Source: Yarrowia lipolytica (lineage: Eukaryota > Ascomycota > Dipodascomycetes > Dipodascales). Taken from it: a stretch of DNA of 64,000 nucleotides. The stretch is taken from positions 1 to 64,000 of the forward strand of contig NC_090772.1 of NCBI RefSeq assembly GCF_001761485.1, read 5' to 3'. A model generated the notes under the pieces. It ran no database searches. It saw only the letters and a program-made list of their open reading frames with translations, and had not been told where the DNA came from. Positions 1-11,611 of this stretch are shown one piece after another; position 1 is the first letter of the stretch; each line of letters begins with the position of its first letter. A program made the position numbers and the translations under genes.

Positions 1-77
1 AGATTGCCTGATCAGACAGCAGCAAACACCATCAGCCAATATTGTGAACTAGGAGTGGGAGTAAATCCATGGTAGGC

Positions 78-196
78 GACTTTAGTATTGGGACTTTAGT
101 ATTGGACTTTAGTATTGGACTTTAGTATTGGACTTTAGTATTGGACTTAGTATTGGGACAGTGTATTGGGACAGTGTATTGGGACTTCAGTATTGG
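78..196. repeat. 13-bp minisatellite, about 9 copies
   Basis: This is a tandem array with unit GACTTTAGTATTG. The first copies are nearly exact; later ones drift to GACAGTGTATTGG and GACTTCAGTATTGG with 13-14 bp spacing. It encodes nothing and is not the Yarrowia telomere repeat (GGGTTAGTCA). A degenerating minisatellite near a chromosome end is the simplest reading. Confidence 0.85.
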
Positions 197-223
197 AGCT
201 GACCACTGACGGGGAAAGTTCCT

Positions 224-370
224 GAGCGGATGTTCCACATCCATGTTCCGAATGCCGAAGCAGTATGTGAGTTACCATCCGAGCGGATGTCTATATCAGA
301 GCACAATTGATAGGAGATAACCCCGTAAATTCAAGCACGTGTGTATCAGAGAACACTTGATAGGGAATAA
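224..370. repeat. Short direct repeats in intergenic DNA
   Basis: GAGCGGATGT occurs at 224 and again at 281. An imperfect 27-bp direct repeat, beginning TATCAGAG and containing TTGATAGG, occurs at 294-320 and 344-370. The spacing of 50-57 bp suggests one or two old local duplications. No gene is associated. Confidence 0.6.
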
Positions 371-1612
371 TGAAAACGCATACTCACCCGACTGGCATGT
401 GAATGGAAAGATCATAGACATCCCCATCTCTCTTGTAGGCATTCGAATCTCCACAGACTATTTCAATGTCAGTGTATAATCACAACTCCTGGTGTTTCCT
501 CATCGATCAAGTTCATCATCTCTTCCCTCTCATCTTACTCCATCTCCATTAACTTCAAGCCATGCATGTACCCCTTACCGTCTGTCGAGCTCAAGAACGC
601 ATAAACGATCCATTTGCTATTAATAGAACAGGGTTAGGGTATCCCTGAGACCAGAATCATTCCATTAACCCCAATACTATCCATCTGTCATTCTACTGCT
701 CTATTCTGTTGCTATACTCACTCTTCTACCATGGATTAGACTTTCATATCTCTCCATATACGATCGTATAGCAAGACAATGGAGTAAAGCGATTTGGACC
801 AGATTGGCAACTTTTCGCGGTCATGGACGTAAAGGGGGACCAATCAAAGGCCTTATATTGTTCCTCACATGATTTTCCAAGTCTTGTTTTGATAAGGACT
901 TCATTGCCGTGTCCAAGTTAATGCGCCACTATATAAACACCTTCAAATCTCTACCCATATATATTGTTTGTGAGTGTTGCTAAGCAATTCCTTATTCCTT
1001 GGGCCTTTCTTACTTAGGCCTACCCGTATTGCTCACCGTTTACTTCAGAATATATACCATCAATCGGCTTCGCCAAGGGAAATGCTGACTAAACACACTA
1101 CTTTGACATTTTTACACACTCTAGACACTGGTTTCAACACTGCAGCCACAACTTTAACCTGCATTATCCATGCATGCCACGTTTTTCACCTCCAACTTCT
1201 CTCCATTTATCTCTTTTTTCCCTCTTTTATCCCATCTACCTCTCTTATCCCTCTCTCTCACCCAGCCCCCGCAACCTCGCCGGGGAAAACTTGGCGAAAA
1301 AACAACAAAAACATTACTAAGCTCTTCTCTTCTCGAGACCACCCATCAAGGGTGCCAATGGCCAGCACTCCAACCCTGGTAGGCCTTAGCCCACCTGAGC
1401 TGGGTCTCTGACCCTCCCCCATGGACTCCCTACCACCTTGTGTCGTCAAGACAAGATGGTCCCACCACTTGGCAGGATCCCCACTCAGACTAATCTTAGT
1501 GAGATAGAGATGATCATACTGCGGTACAACCACCCCCATTCTTACTACCATTAGTCCGTCCCCTCGAGGTCGCGCGAGACAATCCCTTGTCAGAGAATCG
1601 TCAGGGCAACGT
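371..1612. other. Intergenic DNA, no gene recognised
   Basis: Open frames here are short and overlap on both strands. None shows a recognisable domain or a Yarrowia-like initiation context. GGGTTAGGGT at 631-640 resembles telomeric DNA but stands alone. A pyrimidine-rich tract occupies about 1180-1260. Confidence 0.6.
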
Positions 1613-1860
1613 TCTCCCCATTCGCAAGTGATAGGCACAGGTTAGGGCTCGGCATGGATCTCCCCATTCGGAAGTTGGTGAAGATTTAGTCCTTCCGGTC
1701 CAATTCAGGATTCACCAAGGGCATGACTCTCCCCATTCGGAAGTTCGAGACGAGTTACAGTCCTCCGCTCATGACACTCCCCATTCATTTATACGTCGGG
1801 CACGGATCTCCATCACGGCTCCCTCAAAGTCTCGGTCCGAGGCATGGTCTTCCATCAGCT
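1613..1860. repeat. Irregular CTCCCCATTCGG repeat cluster
   Basis: A core close to GGCATGGATCTCCCCATTCG, often followed by GAAGTT, recurs with decay near 1613, 1651, 1720, 1770, 1799 and 1840. Spacing is uneven, 30-70 bp. It looks like a degenerate satellite-type array. No coding frame runs through it. Confidence 0.6.
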
Positions 1861-4800
1861 GGTTCTCAGGAAAATCACCTGGCTATCTACAGTCGGCTAC
1901 CTGTAGACCGTCGCTATGCTTATTCAGGCAGTCAACGAGTTACCCACGTGGTAGCCCCTGTGAATAGCACTTGTATCACCTGACAACCCAGAACACCTCT
2001 GTCTATACGCTGTCCTCGTCGAGTGTCTGTTAGACTTTGAAGCTTTTTCACCACTGCCGCTGTTCTGCTTTACCATTTTCTAGTACCATCTGTACAGTGA
2101 TATTCGAGGTGACAACCTTTGGGATGATGGAACTTCTCCATATAATGTTTTAGGCACCTGTTTTATGGGATCGTGGCAGGATAGAACACATACGTGTACA
2201 AGTCATGGCCGTGTACCATGGATCTGGTTGCCGTTCTTCGACCATGGTAGTGCCCTGGATTCTCCCGTCCTTCTGCAGGTAGGCGCCATTACATTAGTGG
2301 GCTGTTACTTGGGATTTTGTGAGACTAACATGAATGAATGATTATATAAAATGCACCAGCTAAATTCTTTACATATATCGAGTGCAATCATGTGATATTT
2401 CTATAGTGTAAACAGGGCAAATGGACATCTGATAATGGAATGGAAGCAATCCCTTGTTTGATATAGCAGTATAAATCATCAGACACATCAGTAAAGCGGT
2501 AGAGTGGTTATATTTGGAGGTATTTCAGAGAGAACGGTTTCATATCCATCCCGGGGTCAGTCCATTATCTTCTCGCACCTTCCCCAATACTTCTCAGAAT
2601 GTGTGAAGTGGTACGAAAATGAATCAAGTGATATCACAATTGAATCAGCTTAGACGTCAAACGCCAGTTCAAAAGTCACACGAGCGTTCTGTGCTGGTTC
2701 TCCAGTGGTCTATTCCCTAGCAACGCCTTCACCATTACTCTTCTCTCTTCTCAACTCCCTCATCAATATTGACTGAGGAAACACGATAGGGACAAGATAT
2801 TAATCGTGGTATTCAATAATACAACAGCCAAGGCCTTTTGAATTTGAATTGGCAGTGGAAGTAAGACTTCCGAATTGGTTCAAGCTCCATATCTCAAGTC
2901 ACACCTCCATTACTTCAACATGTAGAAACGGTAAGTGATCTTATCGTATGAATTTAGCTCAGCCCTGAAACTGTAAAGTGAATAAAACACCTTCCAAGAC
3001 CTCAGAGCAATGGCTATGACTACAATTAAAATGGTCTAGACACCATGGTAGGCATGGTATAACACTGTCAACAAGTTTCACACCCCACGACCAGGTCTAT
3101 GCTCTATACACTCCTTCTTTCAAGCCGTCACATTTCAACTTTTTATCGAGAACAGTTATTTACGACAGATCACAGCATGAAGAGATACATTCAGTCATGA
3201 AAACATAATAGACGCTTTGGGTTACCATTCAGACTTGTCCCGAGTTCCTGGCACTGTCCTTTGACCCCCCTCGTTCATTTTTCAGGACTCTGGTTGGTCA
3301 GGAAGCAGTATATCTGGCTTGAAGGGCTGCCCAGCTTGGAAGAACTCTTCCTGCTCATGACACAACAGAAAAGGGGACTTCAGCTTTATTTCAGCAACTG
3401 TCTTGTCAAAGCATTCAAATGACTGACAATGAACTGCAGGACTCAGTTTAGACACCTTGGAATGTTGGACATTGACACTTTTACGAAAGTAAGCGAAAGG
3501 CTTGAGTTTCTACTATATAGCGAATTCATATGTCGGCTTTTGCTATTCTCTGACGGCTCATGTACATTTTGCAATAGAAATTGGCTTCCTACTCATCTCT
3601 ATGGAACTTATCCCCTTTGATCTTGTGGACAGCGGGCTTGTCAGATGCTCACACATCCTTCTTGTCTTTTTACACTATGGGACATATGTGACGGCTTGCT
3701 CTTAGGCAATTCACATGAAGGTAGAATATCTATCCTCCTCCGCAGTGAGCCATCCAGTTCCAAGCTGACCCAGCCAACTACTGTAGCTCAACTGCTTCTT
3801 GTTCTCGCCCAGCACCAACCACTTCGTTCAGCCGTTTCTCTCGGTGACAGTGCTGAGCGGAACTCCGACGGGTCGCCGACACCATAGACGCCACCTCGTC
3901 CGATAAGACCTGCTGATCTTCATTGCTCTTTAGTCACCGAAAATAACATTTGTCATAGCTCGTTGAGTCTTCTACAGCGAGGTTAGACAGTACAATCCAG
4001 AGGCTTTATGCCGCCATGATTGATGATAGGGTCTTCTGGAAGGATATGCCTCGGTAAAATCTGGCAGGAGGTTGCCTGAGCCCATATATGTTAGAATTCT
4101 CATGTGTTGAGGCAATAAGCAAGGATGTTTGGCGAGGATGTCTGGCATACACGATCCACTGGGCGAGAGCAAGCCAGACGTAAACAAAATACCGTCAGGT
4201 GCTAAAACTTACAATGACGTTTGACATGTTTCAGCTCCACCAGACATCTGTCAACCTGACGTATGGGGATCGACTACTGACGCGCGATGAATAATGGTTT
4301 AAAGTTGGGCCTTCCCATCGCACCCGTCGACGCTTTTCATGACTCATTCGGCCCTGTGTATACGAGGCGGCCCACAGTATCACTTGATTCTCTGGAATCT
4401 GGCGGTAGGTGTATTAGGCCATTGGATGATTGCGATGAATCGAGCTTCGTTTACTGTGGCATGATGGTCAATGCTACTGGTTTAGACACCGTGGAACAGA
4501 TCGGGAAGGTGCAGCAGTAATCGAGGCAGAGTGAACCTGCCTTATATGAGTACATTATCTAGAGTCAAGTCTGGACGACCTGGTGATCCGGAAATGTCAG
4601 ATTCTTGATAAACAAGGACTTGGACAGGCGCAATATCACCGCAATAGCCTCCACCAGAGATTGCCGAGGATGGCGGACTCACCAATGAACATCGAGAATG
4701 TATTGATCTCACAGCGAGAATATGAAGTAATGGGAGTACAAAGGCCTTTCTAAAGGCTCTGTGCGAATTTTAAGGGGTTATTAATCGATAACATCCTTTT

Positions 4801-6239
4801 CCTGTTGACATCCTGGTGTAATGGGTCACAGTCAGAATGTTGAACGGTTCCTGGTTGGTGACTGTGGGGTTGGTACTTCATGATGAACAGATTGTAGTGA
4901 ACCCATCCGATTGTTAAAATAATACACTTCTACTTGTATACTAACCGAATGAATCGAGGGCTGCAACTCGTGTACATTAAATCCTCCACCAGTCCCCCAC
5001 CTCCATTCAACCAAGCTGTTAGGAGGTGCAGATAACAAAGGGGATGCTTTAAACGACCTTGCTTCAATATAAGATTATAACGGATATCAAGACATTCTCA
5101 GGCGTGCTCTAGTGGTTCTCAAGATGGTCGTAAGAGCGTATTCCATATGGCATGAAGAGTTCAACTGACTCTACTTCGTGGTTTACGGGGGCTTCATCAA
5201 TGTATAAGTGGAAGAATTGGTGTTGAAGCACAGAGTAGTCAACCCATGTACCTTCTGGATTGCAACGTCATCTACAATATAATCGGTAGTTTTTAGAAGT
5301 CACGTATAACTTCGATGATTACTTATTTGCCTGATTTGGAACGGGTACAGCTCATCAAAGGAGCCATGAAACAGATACGACCTAAGACGAGATTTCGGCA
5401 AATGACAGCACCAGATTTACCTGCGGAAAAGAGAGGTTCTGATGGCAAGCCTACGAAGTCCGTCAGGCTAGAACTACTCTTCACAGTCCATGTCGGAGCC
5501 AGGAGAACAGGAGTCAGTCGATTCGGAGGACTCGGATCTACCGTGAAATTTAGAGGGACCGACAAAACCTGTGGAGTCGGAGCTGACTGCTGAGACTGCA
5601 CTGACCGTGATCGCGAGACCAAGACTATTCGAAGTGGGCGTATTCTTCAACGAAAGGTATATCTTTGTCTATCGCCACCTCCATCTGTTCATGACGGTAG
5701 CTGTTTCATGACCTCTTTCTAGGAGTCTTTCGTACCACCTGGCACAATATGATTAGCGATATTGTGCCGTCTTGATTGACACGTTGGGAGCGCCACAGGG
5801 GTCTTCTAAGGGGGATATATGAACGTGAGGCCAATGGTGTCGTGCTCGAAGCCCATAAGAGCATTCCCATAGCACAGGAAGTCTTCCGTGGGATCAGTCT
5901 GCTCACCTGTTCTCTGCCAAAGGGAGTCACGGATATTTGTCGAGGCTAAGTTTCCTCAACGTTACTAATACTTGGCCTCTCCGCTGTGTACGTGCAACTG
6001 TGTACTGGCTATAACACCATTCTCCAACTCCAACAAGGTGAATAATCACGAGATCAAGGCGGTTCAGCAATGGTTCTCTACAAAAGATCGCTTCTACAAC
6101 TACAAATACTGTTCAACTCTCTACAACTCAAATATTCGGGGGGACTCTTTGGTCCATGATTTATTAACCCAAGAGGTTCGGATTTTCACCTACTCCTCTT
6201 AAAAACTAGATAAACAGGTTCGGTCAGTTACATCCTCTG
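1861..6239. other. Gene-free intergenic DNA
   Basis: I see no supported gene in these 4.4 kb. The longest open frames are under 100 codons, appear on both strands at once (for example about 5.32-5.62 kb) and match no family I know. No tRNA-like T-arm, rRNA segment or splice-site pair stood out. Confidence 0.55.
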
Positions 6240-6259
6240 GCTAAGAGGTTCACTGCCTA

Positions 6260-6720
6260 CTCCTTGAATAGTGTGACTTCGGCTCGTGCTCAGGCTCTCA
6301 TTGCTCTTTGGACTTATTGGCAACTGGCTGGCCTCGGCTCTATGGCCCTGGCTCCTTCGGCTCTGTCTGTGCTCTGGCGTTTGGCGCTTATTGCATCTGT
6401 GGACTCACTGGCTCTTGCTCAGGCGAAATGGCTCTTATTGCTCTCTGGACTTAGTGGCATTGACGTTGCTCTCACGGCGTTTGGCACTTATTGCCTTGAA
6501 GGACTTACTGGCTCTTTGCTCGTGGCATGGGTTCTGGCTCTGGCATTTCAGCGCTGGCTCTGACCTGTGTGGCTCTTGCTCTTTGGACTTATGGCTCACA
6601 CTCAGGCATCTGTGGCTCTGGCTATCGCTCTGACTCTGTGGTATCTGGCGTATCAGCTCTGGCTCATGTCGCACTGGCTCTGGCTTATAGCTCTGGCTCT
6701 GGCTTGCTCTTTTGACCATG
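6260..6720. repeat. TGGCTCT low-complexity block
   Basis: About 460 bp are dominated by imperfect repeats of TGGCTCT, GGCTCTGG and GCTCTTGC. Because the repeat lacks stops, several frames are open together: Leu/Ala/Trp-rich on the plus strand, and Ser-Gln and Glu-Pro rich on the minus strand. Simultaneous openness marks a simple-sequence artefact rather than a gene, though a decayed Ser/Gln-rich gene on the minus strand cannot be excluded. Confidence 0.6.
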
Positions 6721-6810
6721 TATGGCGTCTGTCAAAGCAGATCTTTGCTCTACAACTGGCAGCTCTGGCGTATCAGCTTGGCTCTTCAGATTCTAGGCGG
6801 CTTCTCATAC

Positions 6811-6912
6811 AGGAATTTCACCCTATGAGACTTCACAAAGGAGTTTCACCCTGTGAGTAAACAGGAATTTCACCTGTGGGAAAGGAGTCTCGAAAGGAGT
6901 TTCACCCTTGAG
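6811..6912. repeat. AGGAGTTTCACCCT short repeats
   Basis: Four copies of AGGAATTTCACC or AGGAGTTTCACC lie within about 100 bp, at 6811, 6838, 6862 and 6896, with variable spacers. They directly follow the TGGCTCT block and probably belong to the same repeat-rich stretch. Confidence 0.6.
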
Positions 6913-8142
6913 ACTCTCTGTCGGTGGCTCTGCAGATGTTTCACTGTCTGGCTCTTTGCTCTGGCGGCTGCACATGTGGTCCTCAAGAACTCACAAGACA
7001 CGGAGTAGGCTCAGGCATTTCAGCAGGCCAAACTCGCTCTTGGCTCAATGGCAATTTTCAGCTCATGGCGGTCAAACCGGACGCACACAGTCAACGGGAC
7101 TTACTGGACACTTGGCGCAGGCGGTCCGTACTCGCCTCTGTGTTGAATTCGCCGAAGAAACAAAATCTCAGCTCAAAACCGCCCAATCAGAAAGCTGTCG
7201 CACAATTCTCAGGCTCATACATCTTTTTCAATGCGTCATAGCGAGAGTCTCTTGGACCGAAAAGGGCTCATGCGGTAAAACGCGTCATTGCCCAAACAAC
7301 CTCAACGGAACATGGGCTAGCGAAGCGGTCCTCGTTTGTATGAGACAAGGTCTGCTTATTCAGCTCTGCATCCAGGCAGGCTATAAAAAGGCCACCTTCC
7401 ATCTTCCAGAATGACTCAGAGTGAAACTGGTCTGATTCTGATTGAAAAAGAAGGGACGTTAGAGGGGTTTATATATTTCCTGCCGAGGCTGGTTTAGGTT
7501 GGAGAGGTTTGGGTCAGTGGCGAAAAAAAATGTGCATCGTTTGATGCCATGCATTATGCCCGACGAATTTTTTAGGGTGCAGGAGGAAAGAAGTCGTCAG
7601 AATCAGATGGAAAGCTCCAGAATGTGATGAAAGAGATATTCTGGAAATAATTGCTGCAATGATGGCATAACTTTATTGTAAAATTATGATTTCATTCTTC
7701 TAAACAGTCCCATGTCCAGTTTTCCCTTACTTAGTAGACCCCAAAGGATTGCCATCCCTCCTTACATATCATAAAACCTTTTAATTATGCACCAAGCCCC
7801 TCCTGGGCAAGAAAAAATTGGACAGAATAGCGGGAGAATATTCCAATGATACCGAAAGCCACCTGAATCTTGATTTTGGAAAAATAAAGGTTCCGACTGG
7901 AAGGATGTGGCATCATCTGTCAAAAAAACTGTCTTCTTAGCTTCCCAAATATCCATCTTTTTTCCTTACCTTGGGGTATTCAGAATGCATGCATGATGAG
8001 GCAGGCTGGAACAGGAATGACCCTATATGTGAACTTGTGCAACAGGATAAATGGCAAAACGCCGATTGATTCAACTGTGAGGATCCCCCGTTATCAAACC
8101 GGTCACGTACCCCTAGCTTTCCCCACTGAATTTAAAATAGCC
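6913..8142. other. Intergenic DNA, no gene recognised
   Basis: No supported gene. A consensus TATA element (CTATAAAAAGG, about 7380-7390) exists, but no credible coding frame follows it. The longest open frame (6908-7414) continues out of the repeat block and has no recognisable domain. Confidence 0.5.
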
Positions 8143-8172
8143 CCGTATTTTCACCAGGATATGGCCGCAACT
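8143..8172 (-). pseudogene. 5S rRNA fragment (first 30 nt)
   Basis: Read on the minus strand from 8172, these 30 bases repeat exactly the 5' end of the larger 5S relic at 8377, starting AGTTGCGGCCATATCC. After 30 nt the similarity ends. The fragment lacks all internal Pol III promoter elements and cannot make a 5S RNA. It sits 205 bp downstream of the longer relic in the same orientation. Confidence 0.75.
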
Positions 8173-8280
8173 TGCGGGATTAGCTGTTGGGGATATAAAC
8201 TGAGTCATAAATGTCACATGAGTACGTAATCGACTTTGAATGTCCAATATTTCTAGAGTTTCGTGAGTGTAGAATGTTTG

Positions 8281-8377
8281 AAATGTTCTCCCACTACAAT
8301 ACTAACTGGGCTCTCTGGTGCTTGACTATGGCTGATCGGACGGGAAGCCGTATTTTCACCAGGATATGGCCGCAACT
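8281..8377 (-). pseudogene. 5S rRNA gene relic lacking the canonical 3' end
   Basis: On the minus strand from 8377 the sequence follows fungal 5S rRNA. It has the 5' AGTTGCGGCCATATCC, the conserved CTTCCCGTCCGATCAG block, a box A-like AGTCAAGCACC and a box C-like GTAGTGGGAGAACAT. The helix II strands (CTGGTG and CACCAG) still pair, so the copy derives from a real 5S gene. A normal fungal 5S is about 119 nt and ends with a strand complementary to its 5' end, then a T-run. Here similarity fades after about 95 nt and neither feature is visible. Yarrowia carries dispersed 5S genes. I call this a truncated copy, although its internal promoter may still bind TFIIIA/TFIIIC. Confidence 0.75.
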
Positions 8378-8409
8378 GACATGTAACTATTCAGAAGCTA
8401 GTCATAAGG

Positions 8410-8695
8410 TGTTATGATTAGTCATGTGCCTTGGCACGTGACTGGACGTCATGAGTGTGTCATTATGGATGAATACTTGGTATCGCGTGGCTAAGTCACG
8501 TGGATAGTGACGTGCTTTACAGAAGGGTTGAGATGCCTGTATATATAGCCACCACTCGCAAGTATGGAAGTTAAGTTATGTTTATACGACTTCCGGAGTT
8601 CGTACTATTGGTGTATTGCTCTGTAGAGTAGGACGAGCGGTTCCCGCTCGTACCTAGGGATATCTTGAGGATTGACCCATCACCGATCCGTTACA
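8410..8695. mobile_element. Possible solo LTR fossil (weak)
   Basis: About 286 bp begin with TG (8410), end with CA (8695), contain a TATA element (TATATATAG near 8543) and lie 33 bp upstream of the 5S relic, where some yeast LTR elements insert. I could not find a target-site duplication and cannot assign a family. No retroviral-type coding sequence is adjacent. If real it is a lone, old LTR. Confidence 0.25.
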
Positions 8696-10494
8696 TGACA
8701 TAAAAAGTGTAAGATTCCATTTAACTGGCCAAACAGGTCATGTGGCCGCAAAAAATCAATGAATCTGGGATGCCTATTGCGTAATATCTGGTAGAAGAAC
8801 TTCTCTTGCATCACGTGGATGTGAATCAGTACGAAGTTTTGGACGAAGCACCAAGGATAAGAGACTGTGTCTGTAACGGTAAGACACCTAATACATACAA
8901 TCTGATGAATTTCATGAACTGTCACTATTGGCACTTGTTTAAATCCTTGGGATCGCATAGCAGACATCTCATTGGTGAAGTCTTCAATAACGTACAGTAT
9001 GTACTGTAGCTATCGGTAGTACCAGGATCTGAAACGGTGAAGAGACTTGAATACTCCATGGTGGTAACAGCGACGATTTTGGCGCCAGCTGTGAGGCGCT
9101 AATCTGCTCGTAGAACTCTCTGTCCAAATTTGAAAGATACCAAGAACCCTTATTTCCTAGAACAACGTTTGTGGAAACAGGAGTAGGCGTTACCTGCCCA
9201 CAAAAACTTCTATTGGCGTTTGTCATAATCAAGGTATGTACTGTACTGTAGAGGCTCTCAAAAAAGAAGCATAAGGTCCCCGAGTGCACGTTTTGCGCTA
9301 TGGGGTGTTATCCATGGGCGTAATGGACCAGAAGTCTTGCCTGGTGTATCTTGGACTTCATAAAGTCATGGAACTGAGTATCCTAAGGGTATCTCTCATC
9401 TCAACACTGTAGCTCCAAGTTTCCACAGGTGTCTTCAAAGGGGACGAAGAATTATGAGATTTCTGAATGTCAGGTGCGTTGTACAGGAAACCAACGAAGA
9501 TTACTTTGTGGTTTTTCATAAGACAGGTGCACCGGCACGTTCGGCTCACAGAAACTGCCACATCTCAGGTTCTATCCATAAGACACCAAGAATTGGTACC
9601 CAGAGGTGCTCATCCATGATCCAGTTGTTAGGTTTCCTTTGGGGTTTTCATTTAGATGCTTCGCAATCGACATACTCACATAACCATACTCTTGAATTCG
9701 TCATCTTCTCATTGTTGTTTGTCTGCGGTTCTGCGGGGACTGGTTGTTGATGGTGGACAGCGAGGGACAGTCATCTCGTTGTCATTTTGTCGTCGATCAC
9801 GGGGAACTGCCCTGCTTTCCTGTTGATTTAGTACTGACCTCTCTTCTGGTGTCGACGTTTGTGTCAGTATCGAGAGTATCGGAGCTCCGTCACAATTTAA
9901 TGAATAGTGCTGAACAGCATGTACATACAGTACATACAGTACTGTGGTGTGTTGAGCTGTGGAAAGGCACTGGAGTACTGTGATGCTTGATGGTTGCTGA
10001 TAGTTGATGGCTAATCATTGGATCGCGTGTCAGGAGCGCACGTGAGGACACTGGCTGAGAAGTCATATGAACGCGAAGGCGGGGTGACACGCTCCGTACT
10101 CAGGGAGAACGAGCAGTGATAAACATGCAGAGTTATCGTACTGTACTGTATTGCACCTGGAAAGGTCTCTCTTCACGTAGGGTTCCTGATAGTTTAATGG
10201 AGTTGGCGTCGCTGCTCTATGAGGGAAGACTTGAAACCAGATGACTGTTCGTCATACCAGTGTAGTCGCTTCGGCATCACACCTTTTTTTTACCCACTGC
10301 CAGTCAAAAACCTTAAATGACTTGTTACAACTCTTTAAATGTTTACCTGCGATCCCCGCTTGCTGCACCCTGCGCGAGTGGGGTTCGCTCCGAGCCAATT
10401 AATTCCCATAAATTCCAACTTTAATCGATAGAGACTTTCTGAACTCAGAGAGTGGGGCAGACCATAACAGCCAGCGGTGAAGGAGCTATATACT

Positions 10495-10553
10495 GTAATT
10501 GTACGTACGTACGATACCAGTACATACGAGTACGGTACTCGTACTGTACGACA
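10495..10553. repeat. GTAC-rich palindromic simple repeat
   Basis: The segment is built almost entirely of GTAC, TACGTAC and ACTGTAC words, with CGTACGTACG self-complementary. A second patch of the same kind lies at about 11068-11114 and a third at about 52037-52068. These can form hairpins; no function is evident. Confidence 0.6.
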
Positions 10554-11520
10554 CTTACGGTGGGCGTTCTGTTACCACTAATGTAGCTCCGTAGTTCAGT
10601 TTATTTGAATTTATTTTAAAGCTATGACATGATATAGGCGGCAGTTCCGAGTGTTTGATATAATAATCACTCCAGGGTGTACAGTAACGCCAATTGCTAG
10701 CCTCGAAGGGCGATTTTAGGCGATAGGTCCCCCCACGTCATTTCATGTCCTCTCACGTACGCCCGCTTCCTCGGTTCTCTTGGGGTTCATTCGCCCTCAG
10801 GCCGTTCATCAATAAGTTGCATGTAATATTCTCGGAGTAGTCCCTGCACCAGTCTCATGTGTCCTCCAGCCACAATAATGGGGCTTGAAGCTATATATTT
10901 TGGTATGATTTCTCCATGTAAGACATGGGTCACTCTGCCGCCTTCTCGCGTGGCTTACGGCACCCCAACGATAGAATGTCTTGTGTCGGATAACCAGAAT
11001 GCTGTCAGATGTGGCACCAGATAGACTTCGGATTATTGATCGAGTGTGGAGTTGGAGAGACTTGCTTCGTACAAGTACAAAGTACCGTACAAGTACGAGT
11101 ACATACTGTACTGCCAGGTGACTAGTAGCTACGTACAACTAGAAAAATATTATGGGCATGTAACACCTTGTGTATATGTTACTCGGGTGTTCTTGGTGAG
11201 TCCAGTCGCCCGCCTCGTCCTTCTGCACTGCCTCAACTGTGTAGAGGAATAGCGACTTCATCCATCCAGATACAAGTAATAATTGTACTTGTACGCGTTA
11301 TATGTTGACAGAGGAAATCTGTGGCAGGTGACATAACTAATTGCCGCTTTTCCCGTACTTGTACTGTACAAGGTAGCTTGCGTCATGTTGGCTCCGTATA
11401 ATTCTGGTCCCTCGTTAGAGACACAGGACCCCCTCAAGATACAGTTATACAAGTTGTAAAATATGTTGGGGTCCCTAAATTGATTGACTATATTCCCCCA
11501 CTACAAGTAGCACAACTCTA

Positions 11521-11529
11521 TTTATATAT
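11521..11529 (+). promoter_or_regulatory. TATA box of the paraoxonase-like gene
   Basis: TTTATATAT lies about 85-90 bp upstream of the ATG at 11612. Just 5' of it is CTACAAGTAG, part of a 20-bp sequence repeated exactly at 59119-59138. Confidence 0.5.
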
Positions 11530-11611
11530 GCGGCGTTGTGAGGTGCAGGCAGATGCATAAAGAGATGGACTTTTCCTCCACACCACACCCTTTCTAGCAG
11601 TAAAAGAAACC

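Larger units (their letters stand above)
8696..11611. other. Intergenic DNA upstream of the paraoxonase-like gene
   Basis: No supported gene. Open frames are short and random in composition. The stretch is rich in palindromic GTAC and TACTGTA words (9920-9950, 10140-10150, 10495-10553, 11068-11114, 11358-11370). The last 100 bp form the promoter of the gene at 11612. Confidence 0.55.

Noticed and set aside
1258-1638. Minus-strand frame with a gag-like GDPAKWWDHL stretch
   Set aside because: A single short resemblance with no other element part nearby. The surrounding frame has no family pattern.
10361-10400. tRNA-like GGGGTTCGCTCC
   Set aside because: The T-stem cannot pair and no acceptor or anticodon arm fits.
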